Assembly: GCA_002840165.1 (NCBI GenBank)
Contig: PGZN01000002.1
Span: forward strand, 1 to 64,000
Length of the DNA: 64,000 nucleotides
Source: Firmicutes bacterium HGW-Firmicutes-8
GTDB lineage: Bacteria; Bacillota; Thermincolia; Thermincolales; UBA2595
Direction: 5' to 3'
In this document: piece after piece, positions 27,435 through 39,309 of the stretch
Layout of the letters: the number at the start of each line of letters is the position of its first letter
How positions within the stretch are numbered: the first letter of the stretch is position 1
The notes under the pieces: generated by a model
The model's input: only the letters and a program-made list of their open reading frames with translations
Told to the model about the DNA's origin: nothing
The model's database searches: none
Position numbers and translations under genes: made by a program

Positions 27435-28628
27435 TTAGCGGCGCAGTAACGCGTTAGCTTGACTGAGCATGTCATCAGAGGTCTTGATTGAACGTGAACA
27501 TAACTCGTAAGCTCTCTGAGCAATCATCATATTAACCATCTCCTCGGCAACCTGGACATTCGACATTTCCAGATTGCCGGGGACCACCGAGAACTCTTCG
27601 GCAGTCTGAGCATTACCTGAATTGGCAGTTTGAATATAGAGGTTGGAACCTATCTTTTCCAGACCGGCAGGGTTGGCAAACTGGACTATACTAAGCCTGC
27701 CTTCTTCTGTTGAAATGTTAATCACACCATCACTGTTAGCAGTTACTGTGTCACCTGTCTTCAGCGGGGATCCCGATGTATCCACAAATACTTCAGGCTC
27801 TAGGGGGTAACCCTTATCAATCGTAACGAGCCTGCCGTTTTCGTCAATCTCAAAACTGCTGTCAGTAACATACCCAGTATCACCTTCGGGAAGAGTGACC
27901 TGATAATATACCTGCGGTTTGGGTCTTTCTTCTTTGACCACCGGCAGGGGATTACCTTCTTCATCTGTAGGTACCTCAAGTTCGGCGTCGGCTTCTTCCT
28001 GGGCAGCCAGGGCGTCTGCCAAAAGGATGGGCTCCCCGGATTCCTCGGTCGGAATGAATACACCGTCTTCGGCTTTTCCAAGGTCCTTGGCTGATGTAAA
28101 CGTATAGGCTTCCAAGGCTAATAATTCTTTATCCCGATAGAAAATACCGCTGTCATCAATATTAAGTTTCGAAGCACCCTCAGGAAATGTTACGAGCCCC
28201 GGTTCTGTGCCATTTATATTAACCAAATAACCACTCGCCGTAACAAGGTCTCCATCGGCGTCAATCTTAAAAGATCCGTCCCTGGTGTAAGCCTTGGACC
28301 CGTCAGGGAGTAATACCTCAAAAAAGGCATTGCCGGTAATGGCAAAATCCGTAGGATTCCCAGTCAACTGCAGGCCTCCCTGTTCAAGCAGCATTTGAGT
28401 TGCCGCCGGTCTTGTCCCGGTTCCTACCTGGATTCCATTCTCTACAACCTGCCCGTTCCTCGTCTGCCGACCGGGTCCCCTGATGTTATTGTAAAGCAGG
28501 TCCTGAAATTCCACCCGGTTCTTTTTGTAGCCCGGAGTATTGATATTAGTAATATTGTTGGCCACAGTATCCATCGAAGTTTGTTGAGCAAGCATTCCCG
28601 CGCTTGCTGACCATAACGCTTGTAACAT
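27435..28628 (-). CDS. flgG: FlgG-type flagellar rod/hook-basal body protein with duplicated middle domain (FlhP homologue)
   Basis: A 397-residue flagellar basal-body protein. The N-terminus LWSASAGMLAQQTSMDTVANNITNINTPGYKK and the C-terminus VPGNLEMSNVQVAEEMVNMM, ending AYELCSRSIKTSDDML, are the conserved coiled-coil ends of FlgG/FlhP (only short pieces cited here as landmarks). The family is normally about 260 residues; the extra ~135 come from a repeat of the middle beta-domain: LPDGSKAYTRDGSFKID at ~107-123 recurs as LPEGDTGYVTDSSFEID at ~246-262, separated by an acidic linker (~195-238). By position (mbl, flhO, flhP) it is the B. subtilis FlhP equivalent. It should be exported by the flagellar type III apparatus. 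Confidence 0.92.
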   Translation of the reverse strand: MLQALWSASAGMLAQQTSMDTVANNITNINTPGYKKNRVEFQDLLYNNIRGPGRQTRNGQVVENGIQVGTGTRPAATQMLLEQGGLQLTGNPTDFAITGNAFFEVLLPDGSKAYTRDGSFKIDADGDLVTASGYLVNINGTEPGLVTFPEGASKLNIDDSGIFYRDKELLALEAYTFTSAKDLGKAEDGVFIPTEESGEPILLADALAAQEEADAELEVPTDEEGNPLPVVKEERPKPQVYYQVTLPEGDTGYVTDSSFEIDENGRLVTIDKGYPLEPEVFVDTSGSPLKTGDTVTANSDGVINISTEEGRLSIVQFANPAGLEKIGSNLYIQTANSGNAQTAEEFSVVPGNLEMSNVQVAEEMVNMMIAQRAYELCSRSIKTSDDMLSQANALLRR

Positions 28629-28770
28629 GGCTCTTCCCCCTTATTTATCGCTGTTTAAAAAAGAAATTTAAACAGCTTTACCGCCTCAGTCGGTCGGCGG
28701 TTAGAGAGGCTTCCGCGCAGCGGTCCAGCCCCGCACATATTAATTTTTACCCTTCACAGCTGTTTTACGA
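28629..28770 (-). other. Structured spacer between the two flagellar rod genes
   Basis: A 142-nt gap inside an otherwise compact operon. It contains a perfect 10-bp hairpin GCTGTTTAAA/TTTAAACAGC (28650-28676, loop of 7), a stem ACCGCC/GGCGGT near 28681-28703 and a short CCGC/GCGG stem near 28710. None is followed by a clear T-run, so these look like mRNA-processing or stability structures, or a decayed insertion, rather than a terminator. Confidence 0.4.
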
Positions 28771-29526
28771 CTACTGCTGCCTCCCTATCTCAATCGCCTG
28801 GCCGAGAGTCACGTCATGGGCCTGAATCATTTTTTGGTTCGCCTCGTAGGCTCGCATGATAGTAATCATATTAACCATTTCGGTGATAACATTGACATTT
28901 GACGCTTCAATGGATTTTTGCTTCACCTGTCCGGCATTCCCTGCGGCGGCCTGTCCACCTGTAAACAATGAATCCCCTGCTTTCGTTAAAGCCGCTTTGT
29001 CAGCAACAGTGACTATTCTAATTACAGCTGTCTGCTGACCGTCCACAGATACATTACCTGCTGCGTCTACTAACACGTTGTTAGAGCTGCCGATTTTGAT
29101 TCGACCGGCCTGTCCCATTACATAATCACCCTGGGTAGTAACAAGATATCCCTGGCTGTCTAGAGTAAAACTCCCGTTTCTGGTATAAAAGGTTCCTCTG
29201 TCATTCTGGACTACGAAAAACCCTTCCCCGGCAATAGCCATATCAAACGGGTTCGTGCTTTCGCGAAGCTGCCCCTGTTCGTGAGAGGTGATTACCTCAT
29301 CGACTATGGCGCCGGCGCCCAGAGTACCGATAACCGGCCGCGGGCTAATTTCGCTTTGCTTCTGGTCATTTACCCTTTGGATCAGGACCTCCGGGAAGGT
29401 CATGAACAGGACCTCATCTTTTTTGTAACCTGTAGTGTTAACATTGGCCAGGTTGTTAGCCGAAACATCATTTCTGACCATCTCAGCCATCATGCCGGAA
29501 GCGGAAGTATATAAACCTCTTATCAT
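28771..29526 (-). CDS. flhO: Flagellar rod/hook-basal body protein (FlhO/FlgF-type)
   Basis: A 251-residue protein of the FlgF/FlgG/FlhO group, at the normal family length. It begins MIRGLYTSASGMMAEMVRND with the NNLANVNTTGYKKDEV motif, has a middle domain GEGFFVVQNDRGTFYTRNGSF, and ends with the helical IEASNVNVITEMVNMITIMRAY region (landmarks only). AAGGAGG lies 6-7 nt before the ATG. It stands directly after mbl, as flhO does in B. subtilis, and would form part of the distal rod together with the FlgG-like protein downstream. Confidence 0.93.
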   Translation of the reverse strand: MIRGLYTSASGMMAEMVRNDVSANNLANVNTTGYKKDEVLFMTFPEVLIQRVNDQKQSEISPRPVIGTLGAGAIVDEVITSHEQGQLRESTNPFDMAIAGEGFFVVQNDRGTFYTRNGSFTLDSQGYLVTTQGDYVMGQAGRIKIGSSNNVLVDAAGNVSVDGQQTAVIRIVTVADKAALTKAGDSLFTGGQAAAGNAGQVKQKSIEASNVNVITEMVNMITIMRAYEANQKMIQAHDVTLGQAIEIGRQQ

Positions 29527-29569
29527 AAATTCACCTCCTTGCGGATTTAAATAAACTTCGCCTAGCTAT

Positions 29570-30598
29570 TTAAATTACTTTTTTGGCGAGTTTGTTGGTG
29601 TCAGGTAGTACACTGATCATTGACAGGGCTTTACCTGTGCCAAGGGCTACACATGAAAGGGGGTCATCGGCGACATATACCGGGAGGGAAGTTTCCTTAC
29701 TGAGCAGGATATCCAGGCCATTAAGGATAGAGCCTCCACCGGTCAGCACTATCCCTTTATTAATGATATCAGCAGACAATTCCGGAGGGGTCTTTTCCAA
29801 AACTTCCCTGACTGCCCCTACTACAGCTTCAATCGTTTCCTGCATCGCTTCAAATGTCTGCCGGCTTGTCACCGTTACAGTCTTGGGCAATCCCGAGACG
29901 AGGTCACGCCCTCTGATGTCCATAGAATCGTTTTCTATCTTACCCTGAGGATAAGCTGTACCGATATTTATTTTTAATTCTTCGGCTGTTCTTTCTCCAA
30001 TCATCAAATTAAATTCGCGGCGGATAAACCTGACAATTGCCTCATCAAACTTGTCCCCTCCAACTCTGAGCGAAGCGCTGGCTACAATACCGCCCAGGGA
30101 AAGCACGGCCACATCGGTCGTTCCCCCGCCAATATCAACAACCATACAGCCGCTCGGTTCGGAAATTTCCAGACCGGCGCCCAGAGCGGCGGCTAACGGC
30201 TCTTCTATAAGGTGGGCTTGTCTTGCTCCAGCCTGCAGAGCAGCCTGGCGGACCGCTCTTTCCTCAACTCCGGTAACCCCTGAAGGAATGCATACCATTA
30301 TCCGGGGACGAAAGAAAAATCTCCGGCCGCACGCCTTGGTTATAAAGTAACGCAGCATCTTTTCAGTAACATCATAATCGGCGATGACCCCTTCCCGCAG
30401 CGGACGGGTAGCAATGATATTTCCGGGGGTACGCCCGAGCATGCGGCGAGCCTCCTCACCAAGGGCAATTATTTTTCCGGTATCTTTATCCATCGCAACA
30501 ACAGACGGTTCTCTTAAAACAATTCCCTTTCCTTTTACAAACACCAACACACTGGCTGTCCCTAAGTCTACTCCGATGTCAGCACCAAACCCGAACAT
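29570..30598 (-). CDS. mbl: MreB-like cell-shape protein Mbl
   Basis: A 342-residue bacterial actin. The N-terminal phosphate-1 loop is DIGVDLGTASVLVFVKGKG, phosphate-2 is MVVDIGGGTTDVAVLSLGG, and the adenosine loop region is GIVLTGGGSILNGLD. MreB/Mbl polymers attach under the membrane and guide wall synthesis. The spoIIID-mbl-flhO-flhP order identifies it as Mbl rather than the MreB of the mreBCD operon. The start at 30598 has AAAGGGG upstream. It is likely transcribed both with spoIIID and separately. Confidence 0.95.
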   Translation of the reverse strand: MFGFGADIGVDLGTASVLVFVKGKGIVLREPSVVAMDKDTGKIIALGEEARRMLGRTPGNIIATRPLREGVIADYDVTEKMLRYFITKACGRRFFFRPRIMVCIPSGVTGVEERAVRQAALQAGARQAHLIEEPLAAALGAGLEISEPSGCMVVDIGGGTTDVAVLSLGGIVASASLRVGGDKFDEAIVRFIRREFNLMIGERTAEELKINIGTAYPQGKIENDSMDIRGRDLVSGLPKTVTVTSRQTFEAMQETIEAVVGAVREVLEKTPPELSADIINKGIVLTGGGSILNGLDILLSKETSLPVYVADDPLSCVALGTGKALSMISVLPDTNKLAKKVI

Positions 30599-30723
30599 TA
30601 AGTTTTCCCCTTTCCGGTCTATATAGAAACAACTAATGGAACAATTGCAGCAGTCTAAAATTGCCCAGAAAACGCTATGTTTTAAATTCTACAGCATAGG
30701 GGAAATTCCTCTTTTTTTTTATC

Positions 30724-30978
30724 TTATTCTACCATTTCTTGATATTTTTTTCGGGTGGCTTCTCCACCCCTGAGGTGGCGTTCAGCTTTGTTAAATTCCA
30801 GGATATCTTTAATTTGGGCAGCCAATTTCTTATTTACACTGGGGAGCCGTTCAGTCATATCTTTATGAACTGTACTTTTACTAACCCCAAAAATGGATGC
30901 CGCCTGCCTTACAGTCGCTTTCGACTCAAGCATGTAGGAACTGATATCGAGCACACGTTTCCTAATATATTCTTGCAT
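30724..30978 (-). CDS. spoIIID: Sporulation transcriptional regulator SpoIIID
   Basis: An 84-residue DNA-binding protein. It has a helix-turn-helix ATVRQAASIFGVSKSTVHKD at about residues 20-39 and a basic C-terminus (HLRGGEATRKKYQE), the usual layout and size of SpoIIID, the mother-cell switch protein acting under sigma-E. GGGGGAGG lies 7 nt before the ATG. It lies between spoIID and mbl, as in Bacillus and most spore-forming Firmicutes. Confidence 0.97.
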   Translation of the reverse strand: MQEYIRKRVLDISSYMLESKATVRQAASIFGVSKSTVHKDMTERLPSVNKKLAAQIKDILEFNKAERHLRGGEATRKKYQEMVE

Positions 30979-31008
30979 GTATTTACCTCCCCCTCGATTA
31001 CTAATAAA

Positions 31009-31036
31009 TATATATGCGGGGGGGATGAATAAATGC
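31009..31036 (-). promoter_or_regulatory. Possible sigma-E type promoter of spoIIID
   Basis: On the minus strand GCATTTA (31030-31036) and CATATATA (31009-31016), 13 nt apart, resemble the sigma-E -35 (KMATATT) and -10 (CATACAHT) elements. The spacer is a C-rich run. spoIIID is sigma-E dependent in B. subtilis, which supports the assignment, but the match is imperfect. Confidence 0.35.
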
Positions 31037-31053
31037 GTAAAAAAGCCCTTTTA

Positions 31054-32028
31054 TCAATCCCGAAGCTTTTGTATTTTTACACCGGTGTAGTAATGAGAGA
31101 TGATTGTCCGGTAATTGCTGCCAGCCACGGCCATTCCGTTTGCTCCACGCTGACAGAGACCGACTGCATGGCCTTTACCAAATGAACTGACTCTCATCTT
31201 CCCGTCGACAATTTCCCATGTTAAGAATGTTGAAGTTAACCCCAGGGCCTGCCGCAGACCGGTTCCGGTAATTTTTTGACCAAATACCTTGACTTCCTGA
31301 AGTCTCCCCCGGGCGCTCTTTTTTACCGGAAAAAGAAGAGGCTCTTTTCCTGCCACAGCAGGGACTGACCCCAGACCGGCGTTTTTTAGCCGGGACAACA
31401 GCTCCGGTTTGTTTACTTCTATCGTGCAGATCTGGTCTGATCCACCATATTCATTCAGACAGTCAACACTCCTCAGATACGGTACTTCGCCTGGCCACAC
31501 ATCTTCGGAGTTTTCAGTTCCCTTGCCGCCGCAGGAACCGTGATACACCGGGTCTATCATAATGCCGCCATAAGTAATTACCTGCCCTTGGGTAGCACGG
31601 ACTACTGTTCTTATTTTATTAATATTTACTGTATATTTTATTGTGCCCCATTTTTCCCTGAGCGTGTCATCATTATCCCATGCCTGGCAGTGTACCGAGT
31701 CAGTACATACCTCAGCGCTGGGATGTTCCGCACTCGGTTTGGCCTCATAGTTAAACATACGCTTAACAGTGTAGGTCCGGGCCGCTATGGCCTGTGCCTT
31801 TAACGCTTCCAGCGTGAAGTCAGCAGGCATTTCAGCTGCGACTACCCCTACCAGGTATTCCTCTAATGGCATATTTACAATTTTTCCGCTTGTCTTAATT
31901 AAAACCCTTACGGTTTGTTCGGACCCAGAAGTCAAGCCCGGGGTTTCCGAATAACCGCGCAAAACAAACAGGGGAATAAAAAAAAGAGAGACGAAAACGA
32001 GCGATAAGGCTAACAAAACTTTTTGCAT
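31054..32028 (-). CDS. spoIID: Stage II sporulation protein D (SpoIID), septal peptidoglycan lytic transglycosylase
   Basis: A 324-residue membrane-anchored protein with an N-terminal hydrophobic segment (LALSLVFVSLFFIPLFVL) and a SpoIID/LytB domain: LEEYLVGVVAAEMPADFTLE, with the catalytic Glu in AAEMP, ALKAQAIAARTY, and the C-terminal GHAVGLCQRGANGMA. SpoIID cuts peptidoglycan glycan strands during engulfment together with SpoIIP and SpoIIM. GGAGGT lies 5 nt before the ATG. It lies between the atp operon terminators and spoIIID. Confidence 0.96.
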   Translation of the reverse strand: MQKVLLALSLVFVSLFFIPLFVLRGYSETPGLTSGSEQTVRVLIKTSGKIVNMPLEEYLVGVVAAEMPADFTLEALKAQAIAARTYTVKRMFNYEAKPSAEHPSAEVCTDSVHCQAWDNDDTLREKWGTIKYTVNINKIRTVVRATQGQVITYGGIMIDPVYHGSCGGKGTENSEDVWPGEVPYLRSVDCLNEYGGSDQICTIEVNKPELLSRLKNAGLGSVPAVAGKEPLLFPVKKSARGRLQEVKVFGQKITGTGLRQALGLTSTFLTWEIVDGKMRVSSFGKGHAVGLCQRGANGMAVAGSNYRTIISHYYTGVKIQKLRD

Positions 32029-32040
32029 GCCAAACCTCCA

Positions 32041-32067
32041 AAATAGTTGCTGGTTAGTTGCTAGTAC
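32041..32067. repeat. Relic of a TAGTTGC heptamer array
   Basis: Upstream of spoIID the sequence reads tagttgc, tgg, ttagttgc, tagta. It holds two copies of the 7-bp unit seen in the larger arrays at 40.5 and 49.3 kb. It looks like a decayed end of the same repeat family, without a matching inverted partner. Confidence 0.45.
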
Positions 32068-32142
32068 GGAGTGCGGAGACAGACGTTCTGCACGCCCTGC
32101 GGAATCCGCGGCTAATTAAAAAGTAATATACACTTTTATTCA

Positions 32143-32174
32143 TATTAAAAAAACATGGTCTTAGACCATGTTTT
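32143..32174 (-). terminator. Second terminator beyond the atp operon
   Basis: An 11-bp perfect stem (AAAACATGGTC, loop of 3, GACCATGTTTT; 32150-32174) is followed by seven Ts on the minus strand. The stem is symmetrical enough to act on the other strand too. It backs up the terminator at 32203-32244. Confidence 0.8.
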
Positions 32175-32202
32175 CCTTTACTCTTCTGATGTCTGCTCCC
32201 AG

Positions 32203-32244
32203 AAAAAATAAATAGAGGGCGCCTCTTCAATTGAGACACCCTCT
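32203..32244 (-). terminator. Rho-independent terminator of the atp operon
   Basis: A 12-bp stem with G-U pairs (arms 32214-32225 and 32233-32244) is followed on the minus strand by ATTTATTTTTTC. It begins 11 nt after the atpC stop codon. Confidence 0.88.
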
Positions 32245-32255
32245 AAAAAACCTTT

Positions 32256-32663
32256 TTAGTCCTGACCGACTGCCTTTAAACGAATCAAGGCCCGGCGCAG
32301 GGCCAACTCAGCCCTGGCAACATCGATATCTGCGGTACGGTTCGCCAACCTCTGCTCGGCACGTTCACGCGCGGCTTTGGCTCTTATTACATCGATTTCA
32401 TCATCGCGTTCAGCTGTTTCAGCCAAGATAACAACCTTGTCGTTATTAACTTCCAGAAACCCGCCGCTCGTAGAAATTTTGGTCTGGGCGCCACCGGTAA
32501 TTACTTTGATTATCCCGTTATTGATACCGGAAACTATGGGAGCGTGCATAGGCAGGATACCAAGGTAACCCTCGACACCCGGAACAACTACGAAATCTAC
32601 CGGTTCACTAAAAACAACACGTTCAGGTGTAACTATTTCTACCGTGATGTTCTTATCAGCCAT
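32256..32663 (-). CDS. atpC: ATP synthase F1 epsilon subunit
   Basis: About 135 residues: an N-terminal beta-sandwich (ITVEIVTPERVVFSEPVDFVV, GYLGILPMHAPIVSGINNG as landmarks) and a C-terminal helical hairpin (AKAARERAEQRLANR, RAELALRRALIRLKAV), the full two-domain form that can inhibit ATP hydrolysis. The ATG at 32663 is one base after the atpD stop; an in-frame GTG at 32672 lies inside atpD. It is the last gene of the operon and part of the central stalk. Confidence 0.96.
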   Translation of the reverse strand: MADKNITVEIVTPERVVFSEPVDFVVVPGVEGYLGILPMHAPIVSGINNGIIKVITGGAQTKISTSGGFLEVNNDKVVILAETAERDDEIDVIRAKAARERAEQRLANRTADIDVARAELALRRALIRLKAVGQD

Positions 32664-32664
32664 A

Positions 32665-34089
<1,425 letters not shown>

Positions 34090-34113
34090 TTATGCGTTTT
34101 CCCTCCTATCGCA

Positions 34114-34962
34114 TTAATCTAGTGCGTTGGCGCCACCAACAATTTCCGAAATCTCTTTGGTAATTGCAGCCTGCCGTGCCCTGTTCAGGGAAAGGGTCAG
34201 TCTGTCGATTATATCTGACGCATTGTTAGTGGCCGAACTCATGGCCGTCATCCTGGCCCCTTGCTCACTGGCCTTGGATTCTAACAACGCCCTGTAAATT
34301 GTGGTCTCAATATATTTCGGTAATAATTCGGCCAGCAATTCATCAAGATTGGGCTCGTAGATGTAATCAACCGGGGCGGCCTTTTCACCTTCCTTGGGCG
34401 GTTCAACAGGCAGCAGTTTCATGGTGGTCGCTTTCTGAGTCATAGCAGATTTGAATTCTGTAAATACGAGATAAACTTCATCAAATATCCCTTTGACATA
34501 ATAGTCTACCAGAGTTTGGCCGATTTCCTTGGCCACTCTGAACGGAATATCATCACCGAGACCAACAAATTCTGATTTAATATCAAAACCCCGGCGGCGG
34601 AAGAAGTCCCGCCCCTTCCGGCCTACGATAACTAAACTGCCTGGTTTATCATGAAGTAATCCGGCATTCATCCGGAGAATGTTGGCATTATAACCGCCAC
34701 ATAACCCCCGGTCGGCAGAAATTAGTACATAACAGACATTTTTTGGCTCACGGACCTGCAGCAACGGGTGGATTATCTCTAAACTGCTGGTTATCAGGCG
34801 AACCAAAACCTCTCCAATTTTTCCAGCGAAGGGCCGTGCCGCTATTACCCGCTCCTGGGCCTTACGCAGCTTCGCCGCAGCAACCATTTTCATAGCGTTG
34901 GTAATCTGCTGAGTACTTTTGATACTCTTGATCCTGCGTCGCAAATCCCGTGCAGTTGCCAT
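34114..34962 (-). CDS. atpG: ATP synthase F1 gamma subunit
   Basis: A 282-residue rotor subunit. The N-terminus ATARDLRRRIKSIKSTQQI and the C-terminus ARQAAITKEISEIVGGANAL are the conserved helices that form the coiled-coil shaft; the middle domain has SADRGLCGGYNANILR. It lies between atpA and atpD, with a 52-nt gap before it. No unusual features. Confidence 0.98.
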   Translation of the reverse strand: MATARDLRRRIKSIKSTQQITNAMKMVAAAKLRKAQERVIAARPFAGKIGEVLVRLITSSLEIIHPLLQVREPKNVCYVLISADRGLCGGYNANILRMNAGLLHDKPGSLVIVGRKGRDFFRRRGFDIKSEFVGLGDDIPFRVAKEIGQTLVDYYVKGIFDEVYLVFTEFKSAMTQKATTMKLLPVEPPKEGEKAAPVDYIYEPNLDELLAELLPKYIETTIYRALLESKASEQGARMTAMSSATNNASDIIDRLTLSLNRARQAAITKEISEIVGGANALD

Positions 34963-35014
34963 GTTGATTTCTCACCACCTTTACTCAGTGTCTCTAGCGT
35001 CCAGACCTGTCAGT

Positions 35015-36520
<1,506 letters not shown>

Positions 36521-37087
36521 TTAGTTCCTCACCCCTATCTCCTTAACTTCAATTTGCAGAAGATTCTCTTTGAGTCTTTCTAACTTAGCGGCTATACTGC
36601 CGTCAATGACCTTGTCTCCAATACGCACCACAACCCCACCAATTAAGCCGGGGTCTACTTGCGGCTGCAGCCTGATCGTTTTTCCGGTTGCGGCAGCCAG
36701 GTTGGCCTTTAAGTTTTCGAGGTCAGCGTCAGTTAGTTCGACAGCCGCTTTAACTTGAGCGTCAGCCATATTGCGTGATTCGTTAGCGCATAAAACAAAC
36801 TCGTCATAAACAGCCGTTATATATGTAGCGCGATATTTATCAATGATAACATCCAAGAAGTTTATAGCGGTTTCTGAAATTTCCTGTGAAAAAACTTTAT
36901 CTATTATGGCCTTTTTTTCAACCGGCGAGACGAGCTGATGGTCCATTACCTTTTTCAGTTCCACACAGTCATTGATTGCATCAACTACAATTTTAAGTTC
37001 TGCCTCAAGTTTATCTACCAAATTGTTTTCCTGCGCAATAGTGAAAAAAGCTTGGGCATATCTGCGCGCAACAGCATTCTCTAGCAT
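36521..37087 (-). CDS. atpH: ATP synthase F1 delta subunit
   Basis: A 188-residue peripheral-stalk protein linking F1 to the b subunits. It begins NAVARRYAQAFFTIAQENN and has the conserved C-terminal pattern DPGLIGGVVVRIGDKVIDGSI. It overlaps atpF by 7 nt and abuts atpA, implying coupled translation. Confidence 0.97.
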   Translation of the reverse strand: MLENAVARRYAQAFFTIAQENNLVDKLEAELKIVVDAINDCVELKKVMDHQLVSPVEKKAIIDKVFSQEISETAINFLDVIIDKYRATYITAVYDEFVLCANESRNMADAQVKAAVELTDADLENLKANLAAATGKTIRLQPQVDPGLIGGVVVRIGDKVIDGSIAAKLERLKENLLQIEVKEIGVRN

Positions 37088-37590
37088 TTAAGATCCCCTA
37101 CCTCTGCCACAAAGTCCTTCACCAGTTTTTCATGGTCTGCAGCGGTAATGGCTTTGCCGAGTATCTTACCGGCTGCCATAACAGCCAGGATAGCTACTTC
37201 GTCACGCAGAGCGGCAATAGCCTGAGCTTTCTCTCTGGTAATTTCCTCCTGGGCCCTTTGAATAGCTTTTGTCGCTTCGTTTTGCGCAGTTGTAACGATA
37301 TCTTTTTTTATTTCTTCACCAAGCTTGGTAGCTTTGGCAATGATATCCTGAGCATCCTGCTTAGCTTCGGCGAGACGGGCTTCGTATTCTTTCCTCATTT
37401 TTTCAGCTTCATTTTTGGCAGTCTCGGCATTATTTATGGCATCCTCGATGGACTTCTTACGCTCATCGAGCATATTGAGAATCGGTTTGTAGGCAAATTT
37501 CTTTAAAAGAAAGAGGAGAACGAGAAAGTTTGCTACCTGCCAGGCAAATTTGCCAAACTCAAAACCTAGGCTCTTTAGAATTTCTTCCAT
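37081..37590 (-). CDS. atpF: ATP synthase F0 b subunit
   Basis: A 169-residue protein with one N-terminal membrane helix (FAWQVANFLVLLFLLKKF) followed by a long charged helix (KNEAEKMRKEYEARLAEAKQ), the right-handed coiled coil of the peripheral stalk. A normal single-type b subunit; no b' gene is present. It lies 121 nt after atpE, the widest gap in the operon. Confidence 0.97.
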   Translation of the reverse strand: MEEILKSLGFEFGKFAWQVANFLVLLFLLKKFAYKPILNMLDERKKSIEDAINNAETAKNEAEKMRKEYEARLAEAKQDAQDIIAKATKLGEEIKKDIVTTAQNEATKAIQRAQEEITREKAQAIAALRDEVAILAVMAAGKILGKAITAADHEKLVKDFVAEVGDLKC

Positions 37591-37634
37591 CTATCCAAAA
37601 ACCCCCTCTCTGCAATAATTCAAAAAGCTTGTTT

Positions 37635-37683
37635 TAGGCGAAAAGAGACCAAGGTTCTACCTTCCCTGATCTCTATCGCCTTA
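37635..37683 (-). promoter_or_regulatory. Intercistronic hairpin between atpE and atpF
   Basis: On the minus strand a stem AGGCGA/TCGCCT (37636-37641 with 37676-37681) continues through AGAGA/TCTCT (37644-37648 with 37670-37674) and encloses a small AAGGT/ACCTT hairpin. There is no T-run, so it is not a classic terminator. It may protect the atpB-atpE part of the message and so raise c-subunit yield. Confidence 0.5.
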
Positions 37684-37711
37684 GTTGATATAAGAAAAAA
37701 CCAACAATCTC

Positions 37712-38699
<988 letters not shown>

Positions 38700-38797
38700 T
38701 ATTTCCACCTCCTTCACTTAAACTTAAAAATCTATCTTCTTATTAATAATAAGTCTGCTGAATTTTATATTTTCCCGTTAGGGTCATGAAACCTGTG

Positions 38798-39022
38798 TTA
38801 GTCCCCTTCCTTTTTGGGGAAGGCCAGGTTGTATAAAGACTTCAAACCGGCCGCAGTCCCCAGGATAAACATAATCAATGTCAACCAGGGTTTTGTCCCA
38901 AAATACTTATCAAGCCAACTGCCGGCAAAATAACCAAACAGGACTGAAGCAGCCATTGTGAATCCCGCGGACATAATCAGGCCAAGACCCTTATACCCCT
39001 GGTACCCGTTGTCATCCGTCAT
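38798..39022 (-). CDS. atpZ: AtpZ-type ATP synthase accessory membrane protein
   Basis: A 74-residue protein with two membrane helices (GLGLIMSAGFTMAASVLFGYF and WLTLIMFILGTAAGLKSLY; landmarks) separated by AGSWLDKYFGTKP, as in the AtpZ/AtpI accessory proteins at the head of atp operons. The ATG at 39022 has GAGGGTG 5 nt upstream; the frame reaches 39127 but its first 35 codons are not conserved in type. The 180-nt gap to wecB should hold the operon promoter: a TATAAT (39231-39236, minus strand) is present, but without a good -35. Confidence 0.85.
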   Translation of the reverse strand: MTDDNGYQGYKGLGLIMSAGFTMAASVLFGYFAGSWLDKYFGTKPWLTLIMFILGTAAGLKSLYNLAFPKKEGD

Positions 39023-39309
39023 ATTTTCACCCTCTTTATGGGGCTTCTGGAGAGAGCATCTTGGGAAAAACCAGTGAAAGCGATAGTTTTGTAAATTATA
39101 TTTGCCCGCCCCGGAAATATTTCTCAATTCTCAAAATTTTTTGAACTCGGGGGCTTTATAAAAAGACATAAATATAATTCCTCCCGCTATCCGCAAAAGG
39201 CTTATATTGTATGCCTGGGGCAAAACAAAAATTATAACGTTCTCTATATTCTATGTTTTTTTACAAATTCCTTTTTTTCCATGACAATTTTTAATTTTTT
39301 TTCACAAGG

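Noticed and set aside
30690-30725. Terminator from GGGGAA/TTCCTC followed by ten Ts on the plus strand
   Set aside because: The loop would be 1-3 nt and no plus-strand gene lies upstream.
32054-32239. 61-codon minus-strand open frame
   Set aside because: It spans both atp terminators and a repeat relic, so it cannot be a normal gene.
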